NCBI GenBank assembly: GCA_028023455.1
Contig: JAQFVV010006646.1
Span: 275,001 to 339,000, forward strand
Length of the DNA: 64,000 nt
Source: Epiperipatus broadwayi
Taxonomy: Eukaryota > Onychophora > Udeonychophora > Euonychophora > Peripatidae
Direction of reading: 5' to 3'
Both the position numbers and the translations under genes were made by a program. Under the pieces are notes generated by a model. That model did not search any database. It was not told the DNA's origin and saw only the letters and a program-made list of their open reading frames with translations. Positions 14,461-26,011 of this stretch are shown one piece after another (within the stretch, counting starts at the first letter, position 1; each line of letters begins with the position of its first letter).

Positions 14461-15732
14461 ATGGCTACTGCCCAGTCAAGTGTGAGCGAATTAAGCACCA
14501 ATACAAAATTAACAACATCGTTAGTTTCAACATCGCCTATTTCGTATGCAAAAGTACTTAAAAGTAATAGCAATACTACAGCACCAACTCAAATACCGCG
14601 CTTCCGTAGAACAAACACAAATGATATTAAAAATCTTGATCTAAACACTCGAGAGGAAAATCAACCCCCAGCCGCAATCTGGACAAAAGAAACGCTTGAA
14701 AATGTGACAGATCGTTTCAGTAATACGGTGCCTCGGACGTTATTTGAAACATTTTGCAGGTTTTTTTCACCAACTTTGTTAGTACTCGCAGTAACCGATA
14801 ATCAATGCTCATTATATCGTTTCCCAAAAGCTTTATTATATGAAGCAATCACGCAAAATGCACTATGGGAAACAATCTCTTCTATCGCCGACCATCCAAA
14901 TTCTCGATATATAACCATTGATTTTTATACTCAGCAGCAAAAAGAACGGTTTCAATCCACTATTTTAGCACTTGATAATTACGCACTCGTAATTATAGAT
15001 GAAAACCGGAAAAATATAATTACTGGAGTGCTTAAAAATACTTATCTTACATACAACGTACAAGATTTTCAAAAAATGATAAACCTGTTTGGAAAAGTAA
15101 TTGCCCTACAGCTTATATATTTAAAAGACACACCTATACCGATATGTAGTAATCGTTTTGAATTTAAAATAAAACTACATAAAAACGTAGATGCCTCAAC
15201 GATTACAACACAGATTACAGATCAAGAAGCGACACTCTCTCTTCACATAAGAGGTCTAAAGCCACTTTGTTTTGGCTGTGGACAGAGAGGACACCTAGCA
15301 ACTCAGTGCGATAACACAAAAAGCAATCACTGTGAACAAACTAAAATCCTCTCCCCAGAACAACCCAGTGATGAAAATAAAATTTATAATAACACTACAT
15401 CCATTGGCAACCCAATAATAGAAACCAGAAAAAAACAGGTTCAAACACCCACAAACAAAAATAATAATGGATCAGAATTGCCTATCCCAAAGACCAACCA
15501 AAAAAATAATAACACAAAAACTAACACAGAAATCCAAGATTCAAACGAAAATAATTCTCAAGAAACCACAACACAAAATACAGCAATTACATCACAGGAT
15601 CAGCATCTCAATAAAACAAAATGTGTCCCAAGTAAAAATCAACAAACAGAAAGTAAACACACACAGTTATATAATGAAAATATAAATCCAGATAATATAA
15701 AGATACCAATAATAAAAAAACTACAATTATAA
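14461..15732 (+). CDS. LINE family 1 ORF1 protein (gag-like, CCHC zinc knuckle)
   Basis: A nucleic-acid-binding protein expected to coat LINE RNA in the ribonucleoprotein particle. 423 residues are open from the ATG at 14,461. Copy A shows an aligned start codon, which supports this choice. Residues about 60-265 form the conserved part shared with copy A. One zinc knuckle, CFGCGQRGHLATQC (C270, C273, H278, C283), follows. Residues about 300-420 are Asn/Thr/Gln-rich and probably disordered. The frame closes after an A7 run at 15,714-15,720; the neighbouring frame continues with an AT-hook-like tail, so the true protein may be about 100 residues longer. The role is inferred from position and the knuckle. 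Confidence 0.8.
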   Translation: MATAQSSVSELSTNTKLTTSLVSTSPISYAKVLKSNSNTTAPTQIPRFRRTNTNDIKNLDLNTREENQPPAAIWTKETLENVTDRFSNTVPRTLFETFCRFFSPTLLVLAVTDNQCSLYRFPKALLYEAITQNALWETISSIADHPNSRYITIDFYTQQQKERFQSTILALDNYALVIIDENRKNIITGVLKNTYLTYNVQDFQKMINLFGKVIALQLIYLKDTPIPICSNRFEFKIKLHKNVDASTITTQITDQEATLSLHIRGLKPLCFGCGQRGHLATQCDNTKSNHCEQTKILSPEQPSDENKIYNNTTSIGNPIIETRKKQVQTPTNKNNNGSELPIPKTNQKNNNTKTNTEIQDSNENNSQETTTQNTAITSQDQHLNKTKCVPSKNQQTESKHTQLYNENINPDNIKIPIIKKLQL

Positions 15733-16033
15733 ACAAAACTGCATCAAACATAATGGATGCAATACAAGCCCCTCTTCCACCTATTCAAGAGAATACACCA
15801 GAGGGAAAAAGGAAGCCCGGCAGACCAAGTAAAAATCATGAATCCAAAAGGCAAAAAAAACAGACCAAAAGCACAACTCATCAGACATATACAATTTAGA
15901 AAATGATGAAATAGAAATGGATATAAGCCAACAACAAATGGACACCTGTTCGGTTTCATCACAAATTGCCTGTATAGAGTCTGAAGCAATATTAAATGAA
16001 AAAAAACTGATAATAAACCCAACAATGTCTTAA
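15733..16033 (+). pseudogene. Out-of-frame C-terminal extension of ORF1 with AT-hook-like motif
   Basis: Downstream of the ORF1 stop, a second frame (ATG at 15,753, stop at 15,897-15,899) encodes a basic tail with 'KRKPGRPSK'. This contains the GRP core of AT-hook DNA-binding motifs, flanked by Lys/Arg. After an A8 run at 15,853-15,860 a third frame encodes an acidic stretch ('LENDEIEMDI') to a stop at 16,031-16,033. Both breaks fall in homopolymers, so the parts may belong to one ORF1 protein split by single-base length errors. Whether the tail is translated cannot be settled from this copy. Confidence 0.5.
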
Positions 16034-16127
16034 ATATGTATCAGCATCCATCTACTGCAATATAAACAAAAATTTAGTATTAAAAATAAAATAAAAATCA
16101 ATACCCTGTTAAAAAATTATTTAAAAC

Positions 16128-19100
16128 ATGAAGATAAAAGTGGATCTCTCAACATTAGAGGCTTAAATGCCACCAAAAAACTTTTTGATCTCAAAAAATG
16201 GTTACATACAACACAACCACACATACTTGGGCTTTTGGAAACAAAAATATACAGCAGCTCTCAAATTGATCCATCAAAATATTTAGTCAGCCAAGATTTT
16301 TGTGCCTGCTCAAGGCAATCATCATCACCATCAGGTGGCACAGGCATAATTATTTCCCACAACTGCCCTTTTGATTCTTTTAAAATTATATATATTGACT
16401 CTAATCTTATCATACTAACACTCCATCATAAAAATATCACACTTAACCTAGTATTTGTATATATACCACCAGGCCCCATCATCATCTCCAGAATAATAGC
16501 AACAATAAATTCAATGCTTACAGCAACACCAAATCCCATAATACTCCTGGGAGATTTCAACATGACCTACCAAACTTTTGTCACCAAATGGATCCATCAA
16601 ATAACAATCCCACTTATGAGTGCTGAGGGTTTTCTCCCATCAAACTCAATATCTTTTAATAACAATAGATATAAGTCACTTATTGATTTGTGTTTCTACT
16701 CACCAATGTTACATCATTATTTTAATCTTGAACTCTGTCCATCTATAATCTCAGATCATGCTGCTCAGTTCATCACCCTCGACCTAACAAAAATACAGAA
16801 TACAACAATAGCCCTCCAAAAGACGATGCGAATACTTCTTCCAGCACAAACAACTGAATTCCTATATTCAGAAACATATATAATGCTCCAAAAACTTCAA
16901 AACATGTCACTCGATCCAGTACAAAAGTATATAGCATTCACCAATATACTTTCTTTCAACATCAATCATATTACCTGCAACTCAACACCCCCCACCAGAT
17001 TATTAGCATTGGCAGATGAACTACATAAAAGAATAACCATTTCCAGACCAACTACAGATAATCAAACACAAATTAAAAAACTTACAGAAATGTACAACAA
17101 TACATGCAATACAATAAAGCAATATGTAGCAATAAAAAAGAAAAAAATATGCCTTACACAACAACATACTTGGACCAGAGCATACATACGGTGAGCATTG
17201 GGATACCCATCCACAGTCAGAGTGCCTATGGCACTTGAAATAGATGGTTCTATAACAGCTGGACATAACATGATAAACCCAATATATCAACACTTTAAAA
17301 AAAAACTGCAAAAACAGAGTGTGTACATACCAAATGAAGACATATTTGGAGACCCTGAAACAGACACACCAATAACAACAACTGACATTGTATTTCAACT
17401 TGCAACAATAACAAACACATGTCACCCAGGACCACAAGGAATTCCCAAATTTGTGTTCAAACATCTTAGTCACTTCACAGCAAAATACCTGTGCGATCTA
17501 GCCAATTACATATCCCAAAAAATTTACAACATACAAAGTCTATACCCAATTGCAATGGTTCCATTTAACAAAAAACCAACAGCAATATCATCTTTATCTA
17601 ATCTACGACCAATTTCAATGGGACCTTTAGGAATAAAAATTCTTGAAAGAGTGATAAAGGAAAAAATAGAACAACACATACTCCCTGTGTTATCATCAGC
17701 ACAATATGCCAAAAGAGGTTCATCCATTGGCCAGGGTGCCTTAATGTACAAAACAATTATTGAAGTAGTAAAAAAAAGAAAGAAATATGCACCAATTATA
17801 GTTCAACTAGACATTGAGGCAGCTTTTGACTCAGTGCCTATAGCCAAATTATTAGACGTGCTGAAAAAAACAACAACACCTCCATCCCTACTATATATAA
17901 TAGCAAATCTGCTACTCAGCCGTGAAATTCACATCACATTGAATGGAAAAAAATCACCAGCCTTCAGACCGAGTCAATCCATCCCACAAGGATCCCCCCT
18001 AAGTGCATTGCTCTTTACAATATATATAAATCCTCTATTAACAGAGATACAGAAAAAAATAAAAGGCATTCAAATTCCAAACACTGCTTTAAATATATCA
18101 TGCATAGCCTATATGGACGATGTAACCATTTTCCTCCCCTCTAAAAAGAACCTCCCCATATTACAAGAGGTAATCAAGAATTATACCTCAAATTTTAATT
18201 TAAAAATTAACACAAATAAAACTGCTGCATGGTCAATATCACAGGCAAGCACTGTACAGAGATGTTTAATGGTAAACCATCTGCTTTCCTTGGTTTCCCA
18301 TTCTACCTTGGAACCAATGGAATGAGGCAAAAAATTCAAAATAAATTAAAAATAGATGCTGAAAAAATCACAGCCTCATTTGAAAAGTCATACCTGTCAA
18401 TATATGCAAAAGTAGCACTATTTAATCAACTTATAATTACAAAAATTACATACTATACACCTATAATCAAATTTGCAAAAACATTCATATCTAAAATCTT
18501 GTCAATCTGTAACAAACTAATATGGAAGAGAAAGACAGTGGCAATCTCTTTAAAAAATCTGAGCAGACCACCAAATAGCAATGGACTTGGACTCCATACA
18601 ATCAATGTTTTTTTACACACAGAAATCAGTAAATCTAATAACAGCAACCATAAAAAGATTTCCAGACCTGGAGTGTGTAATCAGTATAATACCCACAGAC
18701 AGACCACCCCCTTCGTATGGATATCTATCCACACTGATTGAAGAACTCAAGCCAATATACAACAAAATATCACTCAATAATGACAACAAGTATACATACT
18801 GGGACATTTACAATATACTACATCCCAACCAGACACCCAATCTACATCCATCAGTTCTTGGAATAGACAACAGGCAACTACTGCAACAATTCAGAAAATG
18901 GTCATTAGAACCAAAATTATTCGATTTTCTACTTAAGCTAGATCGGAAGAGCGTCGTGTACCCACAACCCATTTCCTTAGATTTTGTAGATTCTATACCA
19001 ATATAGACCCCGTGTGCGGACTATGTCATAGAGAAGAAGAGACACAAGATCATTTTCTTCATTCCTGCAGTGCCCTAGAAACAATACGTCGCACAATGTT

Positions 19101-19368
19101 TACCACATACAGAAAGGCTATCATTTCAATAGATGAAATAATAAATACATTTAAAAAAGGCAATAACCCTGCTATTCATGCAGCAACATACAGCCTTTAT
19201 GCCTACTGGTGCACCAGATGCGGAAGAGCACACGTCAATAACCCTCGATGCCACCCAGCAACATATTCAATAAAACTAGAACTGTTAAGAAAAAGAGACA
19301 GCATCCTAGCTCAACCAGATATATTTGCAGCCACATGGTCACACTTGAAACAGAGATCCAGTCTATGA
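16128..19368 (+). pseudogene. LINE family 1 ORF2: APE endonuclease, reverse transcriptase, CCHC
   Basis: This protein nicks target DNA and reverse-transcribes the element RNA from the nick. The ATG at 16,128 aligns with the copy E start. Endonuclease: 'NIRGLN', 'ETKIY', 'SGGTG', 'LGDFNMTY', 'SDHAAQ'. RT: 'NLRPISM', 'LDIEAAFDSV', 'SIPQGSPLSALLF', catalytic 'AYMDDVTIFL' (about 18,107). C-terminus: 'CGLCHREEETQDHFLHSC' (19,015-19,068) and a 'YWCTRC' block. Lesions: one missing base near 16,142; TGA at 17,192-17,194 where copies B and E have Trp; one missing base near 18,240; a T7 slip at 18,608-18,614; adapter sequence at 18,940-18,960. Catalytic residues are all intact. Confidence 0.85.
18940..18960 (+). 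other. Sequencing-adapter contamination (Illumina TruSeq) in the assembly
   Basis: Twenty-one consecutive bases beginning 'agatcggaagagcgtcg' equal the widely used TruSeq adapter. The gapless ORF2 alignment to copies C and E breaks precisely here. Upstream homology ends at 'FLLKL' and resumes at base 18,961 with 'PTTHFLRF' (copy C: 'PTTYF'). Twenty adapter bases stand where 15 are expected, producing the frameshift. The local peptide 'DRKSVV' is a familiar adapter translation. Confidence 0.93.
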
Positions 19369-19559
19369 AATATAAAGACCAATAAGATAGATGATGGCAT
19401 TTTCAACATCAGCATTTTTTCCAACTTTAAAAAAAAAAAATGCAAGCATAAACTGAACTAGATAGAAGACCAAATTTAAAAACAAGAAGAAAAAAAAAGG
19501 ATGCAGAAAAGATAAAGACTTATATACTGAAAGTTGTAATTTGTTTTTCATTTGTAAAA

Positions 19560-19616
19560 AATCAATATATGACTCTGTAACTTTTTAGACTCAATAAAGT
19601 TTTGCTTTGAAACATA
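19560..19616 (+). other. LINE family 1 3' terminus
   Basis: The 3' end reads 'caataaagttttgctttgaaac' style sequence ahead of the AAT tail. All five family 1 ends in the window share AATAA(A)G, a spacer of a few bases, then TTGAAA or TTTGAA before the repeat (13,730-13,750; 19,592-19,612; 55,447-55,468; 60,349-60,368; 62,465-62,482). AATAAA may serve as the polyadenylation signal, and the conserved end is the likely RT recognition site. Confidence 0.6.
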
Positions 19617-19852
<236 letters not shown>

Positions 19853-20429
19853 TTGTATTGTTTTACTGATATATACATTTTTATTTTTTTATTACTAATA
19901 TATGCACAAATTATCTGATACTGACTAACCATTTATGAAAATTAAGTTTGTAACATAATTATGTTCTATACTATTGTATACCCATACACAATTAATCATC
20001 TGATATTCCTAAATGATTACATTTAAATGGAAATAAACTACATTTCACACATAAGCTACATATAGTCAACATTTCATATTGATATATATTTTCAAAATAT
20101 GGGTGTTCATTTATCTCTACATCTTACATATCTAAATCAAGATTCAGTGATAATGCTGGAAAGAAATGTGATTTTATTAAAGAATTAGGTAATAAACTCA
20201 TATTATTACTATATTGGATTAGAATTCCTGAGATAACAAACCACATCACTTTATATAGATGTAGATATTAAAGAATAGAGCATTAATGATATGAGTGTAT
20301 GAGATCTTACATTTCATTTTAAAATGTATTCTGTTTTTGTATAAGAAAGTAGTCACAAAAATATTCAAGGATTTATTTATGTATCAGAGTATTATTCTAC
20401 TTAAAGACCATTAAGATTGGTTACACATG

Positions 20430-20463
<34 letters not shown>

Positions 20464-21809
20464 ATAAAAGTACATATAATGCAAATAAATTATAATCAAA
20501 AAAGTAAATATAGCACTAAATAAATAATGTTTCCCATTTTATTTTCTAGCAATATTTTATTATCTAATTCAAGCATAATTGTATTCGATAAAAACATACA
20601 TTTAAAAATAACATAGATTTTTTATGTATAAACATAAAAAAGCATAAAACATGCCTGTTATATCATCATTGAAACACGATGCAATTTCTTTAAATAACAG
20701 CCTTAAATAGAAACATATAAAATTTGAATTCATACAATAGCCACTAAATTATAGCTTTCAAACAATCACATTAATTTCCAGCATCGAATGATCTAACGGC
20801 CTAGTGATTTTTCTATGACAGAGTGAACAAGCTCTTATACAACCATGTTAACTAAGAATACATTAGCATTAATTCATAAAAATAAATACTATACATACCT
20901 ATTTCTTTGCTAAGCTGTTCGGGATTTTAAAACATGAGAAGCCGAATTCCTAGTATTGATTATTTGTGTTATGCTGAATAAAAACAAACCAAAAAAAAAA
21001 AAAAACGATTGCAACTGTCTAAAAAGTGGAATATTTCAATTATAAATTTACTTAAATTATTATGTCATTGAAATTTTACACATGCCCTGCAGTGCTAGAG
21101 AACTATGATTATAACTTCAACTGTAAACGCGCTCAGATGACGCTAATTCTTTATAAGTGTTAAAGAATAATCCTTTTTTAAATCAACATTCAACACTCGT
21201 TTGTATATTACAATTAGTCTAAGAAAAAGAAAAACTTTGTCGAACTACATAACAGACTTTTATAATTAGTAATACAGTACTATTGATAAAAGTTTGACGA
21301 TCTAAATAACAAACTTTTATAAATTACTAATACGTACTAATGATAAAATCACTTATAACATACAAAAGTAAATTACATAGCATGAAATAACTTTAAATCA
21401 TTTGAAAGAAAAAACTATAAAAAATATTGGATTTTATAAAATCCACGCAATTAAATGTAATGTTATATTGTGGAACCGTAGTTATATTTGGCCTATTTAA
21501 AGTTCAGTTTTGAATAAGTAATGAAATTTATAGAATTGTTTAGATAACTATTTAATATTAAATAAGTAAGTAAATTATATTTAACACATTAAAAATAATT
21601 TACGACAATTAATTTTAAATTATTTTAAAAAAGTTTCTAATTATATAAGTAGATTATACCTATTATATAAACGCTAACGATTATGGACTCCTAAGTCCCC
21701 TTACGGCTAAATATTATTATTATTTTGCATTCCCAAAATGGATTAATATACATTTCCTATATTATCTTTACAACACACCCAATTATATATATATATATAT
21801 ATAATTTCT
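19853..21809. other. No gene recognised
   Basis: AT-rich DNA with a short TA tract at 20,435-20,461 and an A-rich run near 20,990-21,005. There is no open frame of note and no LINE or transposase homology that I can see. Confidence 0.5.
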
Positions 21810-22120
21810 GTACTTGATTTTACAATTATTGATAAATTTTAAAGAAGATAAAATAGCAATTGGTTTCAATGTCTTCCATGTGTTCACATATCAATAAATG
21901 AGAAAAGAATATAAAACCCTTACCTGTTACAAAATATCCACGATTCAAATCAATCACTATACATCACCTACAATGTAATTCATTATTATAACCACATGTA
22001 ATAAGAACATAATTTATGAAATTAATCTGCAGAGATCTAAAAATATAAAAGCTATATGGCCAGGATTAAAAATTCTTATCTTTAGATGCATCTGATTTTT
22101 TTTTTTCATTTTCAAATATT
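21810..22120 (+). repeat. Diverged interspersed repeat, copy 1
   Basis: Similar to 32,375-32,720. Shared blocks include 'ggtttcaatgtctt' and 'gctatatggccaggatt' (copy 2: 'gctacatggctaggatt'), in the same order and at similar spacing, ending in a T-rich run. No coding capacity. Family unknown. Confidence 0.55.
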
Positions 22121-25100
22121 AAATAATGTGAAATAACTAATTTGCAATTATTCCACTGAGAGTAAAGTTCAATTCAATCTAGGTCTAAGATGACATCATC
22201 TTAACTTTGAATTTATTATTGATAATTAACATTTACAATATACAGCTTTACTACACAATTAAGTATTGGGAAGGTAAAAGAAGAATGATCTTTAGGTAGT
22301 CAAGATTAAAAAAAGTGATTTCTACAGGGAAGAGACAATAAAGTTTCAATTCATTTGACAAATTTCAATATGAAATAAGAAATCATAAAAAAGTTATATT
22401 GATTGGGATAAAATATGACAATTTCATTAATTCATGGACATTCATATTATCCCTTGTTTCAGAAGTGAGAACTGAATCAGTGTCTATCCCTATTCAAAAG
22501 CAATTGGATTTGTGAACCAAAATGCATTTTTACATTCATACTGTAAAGAGTGAGCATAAAAGATTCCTTATTGAAAAATATAAAATATTTATGTCAGAGA
22601 CGATTTCCATTTCACCTTTAATAGGCGTTTTTCAATTCAATGAGATATTTATCCGAGATAATATACAGGCAACATTTTATTATGAAGATTATTATACATT
22701 GTCTGTTAATTGTTCTTTTTCATTGTCTTTCCAGATTGATTTCTATTAATATATTAATATTTGATGGGGGAAAATGATTGATTGAAATCAAAAAGATAAT
22801 AAAAAGTTGTGTTAAAATTAGAAATAAAATTCAAATGACCTTAGCTATGCTAGACTATAAAATTTTAACTGGTTATTTCAGATAAGCCTCCAAATCAGAA
22901 ATTATTATCTACCAGTCATTAGCTGATATATCTCTATAAATACTAAATTACCACTTCACTTGCAAACCCAACACAAAGAAACAATTGTATTGGGTAATAG
23001 AGTAATATATTTTCTCATAATTAATAATTAGTGAAATGAGAATGGTAAATACATAAAATTTATACTAATATATATTAAAAATAGTCAAGTAAAGCTAAAT
23101 ATTGTAATTTTATATGGTTGAGAAAACTATCCATAGTAAAATAGTATATTAAAAGACTTCTTAAATAAGTGTTAAAAGCTAAATTTAATGAAACACTTAA
23201 AATTAAATAAACTAGTGTATTGTAAAATAAAAATTATACTTAATAGTTGTATCATAAAGTATTTATTTAAAATGTAATATTTTGTGAGGACAAATGTGTT
23301 TAGTTTAATAGTATCAAAATTATTATTATAAATTATATTATTATATTACTATTCTTTGATATAATATTTTTTGTAATAAAACATTTATTTCTATTAGTAG
23401 ACAGCAATAAAAATTGATATAGATTGTCTTGCTTTAAAAAGTCATGTGACACAAATATTCATACTTGTGTGCTTGCAAGTTTTTTTAATAGTTTCAAAAT
23501 TGCTTTAGAATTGTACTATAAACTTGAAAAACGTTTATTGGTCACAAGATAAAGAAATTAGCTGTTATAAAATATTTCATTATATTTTTAAAAATGAATG
23601 TAATTAATAAAAATTAGATTTTTAAAAATAGAAACATTAAAACTAAATTTTGAATAGATTAATAAAATATTATTTTTAAAACACTATTTTAAAATGTTTG
23701 GTTTGCTTAGATACAAGTATGAAATTAATTTGGAATTAATTAATATAATATTTAATATTTTAAAAGATCAGTCATAGATTGTAATTTTAATTTTAATTGT
23801 GCAATCTTGACTATATGTAAATTAGATCATCAGTTAAAGATCTAATAGCCAATTAAATTATAAGTTTAATTCACTATAAAAGCAGATGTTCATATGTTTC
23901 AGGTTGTTTTAATAATTCAATTCAATTAGGTGTTTTTAATCAGTCACTTGTGCTTTAATAAGTCAATTAGGTGCTTTTAATAACTCAGTTGTGTGTTTTT
24001 AAATAACTCTCTTGATAATTTTTTTTATTTAATATCAAAATATTGCCCAGTTTATTACTTGGAATTATTTTAAAGAGAGTATTACTATAATAAGTTTCTT
24101 AAGATTAAATCATACATTGTTAAAGCAACCATAATTCCTTACCAAATTGTCTATTAAAACATGAACCAGCATTGCAGTGGCCAATGGAATTCATACCAGA
24201 AATAAATATATATTTGAGGAAATTAAGGATGAAGGTACAGATACTAAATGAAAATAAATTCTAAAAATATTAATAGAAAAAATATATCATTGTTTATTTT
24301 AATATTTTGGACATTGTCAAAAAGATTGGACAGAAAAATTTGTCGAAAATTTAGTTTAAATACATTATCTCATAAAAAAGATAGCCTTATCTAAAAAGCA
24401 AAGCTATACTGTAAAATGTTAACTTTTAATATTTTCTAGAAGGAATATATTTAAAAAGAGTAGCAGTAAATATTGTAAAAAAATATTTTTAAAAAGTTTA
24501 TTATGAACTTTTTCTTAAAATGATAAAAATATAAAAATCAATAATACTGCAAAATATTTTATATGACAAGTTATCATTCACTAAAAAAGGCTGCATTTAT
24601 TTAATATTTAAAAAAAATGATTTTGGAAAATTATTCTTTAGAAAAGAAATACTTGGGTAATTAAAATTATCCTGGCAAAATACTTTATAATAACTTTATT
24701 TAAATTATTAAATGCTAATTTTAATGGAACATAAGTGTGTAATTTTCGTAGGAGTACACATGAATCCATATAGCCATGACAGATGCATCAAAAAGCCCAT
24801 GCAGGATCCTGGTGAATGGAAGAGCTCAGGAGGATTCTTTTATAACTTTCCAAATGGATACCAACTTTAATGATCATTATCCTGAAAGATATAGACAAGA
24901 GACTAATTTTTATAAACTTTCAACAAAGCATTAATGATTATTTTTTTAAATAATTTCAGATTTAAAAGTCAACTTCACTTCATTTCGTTTTTCATTTTCA
25001 TTTTTTTTTTAATTATTATGAGCAACTGCATGGAGAAAAATAGTTTTTGTTCACAAATGTTGGACAGTGGTTGTCTTGGTGACAAACATTGTTGGGGAGT

Positions 25101-25452
25101 AAGATCTATGAAGGACTTTTAAGGAGGAAATATTATTAGAAAGAAAAGAGCATTTTTTAATTTACTTTATAATGGATTGGAGTATTTGGGTAAATATAGT
25201 TTTAATTATTTTTTTATTTACTAATAATATATTGTAGGCAGGAAAATTACATATAAAATATTTATTAACATAGTATAATAATTATCATAAGGAATATTCA
25301 AAATCATTTGCATTTCTTTTGATGAATTTTGAAAGTGAATTAAACTTTTTTTGTTTAGTAGTTCTAGATTGTTGAATTCATAAGTGAATCTTATTTATTG
25401 TTTTAGAATAATGTTTTGATAATTTTGGTGATGTATATTCATAAATCTATTA
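22121..25452. other. No gene recognised
   Basis: AT-rich sequence. The longest frames (22,522-22,749 and 24,934-25,122) are short and resemble nothing I recognise. 23,890-24,010 shows a loose repetition of 'caattaggtg(t/c)ttttaat', spaced by about 30 bases. Confidence 0.45.
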
Positions 25453-26011
25453 TTTATAATTGTTAATTAGAGAAGATATAAATTAGTATTAAAGTTTATT
25501 GGCTTAATGTTTTCAATGAACCATGCCTCATATTCATAGCCTTCATAAAATGTATAATAAAATATATGCAAATACAAATATTCAAATAAGCTAGTATGAC
25601 GTCTCATTTCTTCGAGATCTCAAAGCAAGTGTCTTTCATATTAATGGCATGGATGTTTCCATTAATATAAAATGCCTCCTTTATTTTTCTTTTGTGATCA
25701 TTTGATTCTGAGCACAATATTATGGGATTGGTGGGTGTGAAGTTGTGTCCAGATTGTTTAGCATGCTCCAAAAATATAGATGTGTTGCTGTTCTTCTGAG
25801 CTCTGTTAAATGTGTAAATATGTTGAGCCAGTCTAGTATTGATTGTAGCTTACGTTTCACCATAATGTATAGTGTGGCATCCGGCCTGAGAGCAGGCAAT
25901 AGAGTACACCACATTTTATGAAGGCTATGAATATGAGGCATGGTTCCTCAAAAACGTTAAGCTGATAAACTTTAATACTAATTTATATCTTCTCTAATTA
26001 ACAATTATAAA
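25453..26011 (-). mobile_element. Penelope-like GIY-YIG endonuclease fragment between inverted repeats
   Basis: Minus-strand translation of about 25,600-25,935 gives a GIY-YIG nuclease module: 'VVYSIACSQAGCH', 'IHYGET', 'RLAQHI', then 'KRKIKEAFYING' and a terminal 'NMKD' block. This matches the C-terminal endonuclease of Penelope-like retroelements, which cuts target DNA. One stop codon follows 'GET', where an Arg-type residue is usual. It is a different family from the elements at 28.4-30.5 kb. Near-perfect inverted repeats of about 100 bp flank it (25,453-25,555 and 25,912-26,011). The RT is absent. Confidence 0.75.

Larger units (their letters stand above)
14240..19616 (+). mobile_element. 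LINE family 1 copy D, near full-length non-LTR retrotransposon
   Basis: About 5.4 kb: a 5' UTR of about 220 bp (14,240-14,460, with a small GCAG/CTGC hairpin near 14,252), ORF1 with one CCHC knuckle, ORF2 with APE endonuclease, RT and a C-terminal CCHC, a 3' UTR of about 245 bp with AATAAA, then (AAT)n. No RNase H domain was recognised. The APE domain, RT block order and C-terminal knuckle resemble the L1/Tx1 side of the LINE tree, but I do not assign the clade firmly. It is the only copy here with both ORFs complete in extent. Confidence 0.85.

Noticed and set aside
14461-19368. Assignment of family 1 to the I clade because of its TAA-type tail
   Set aside because: I elements carry RNase H in ORF2 and usually several CCHC motifs in ORF1. 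Neither is seen here, so the tail alone does not decide the clade.
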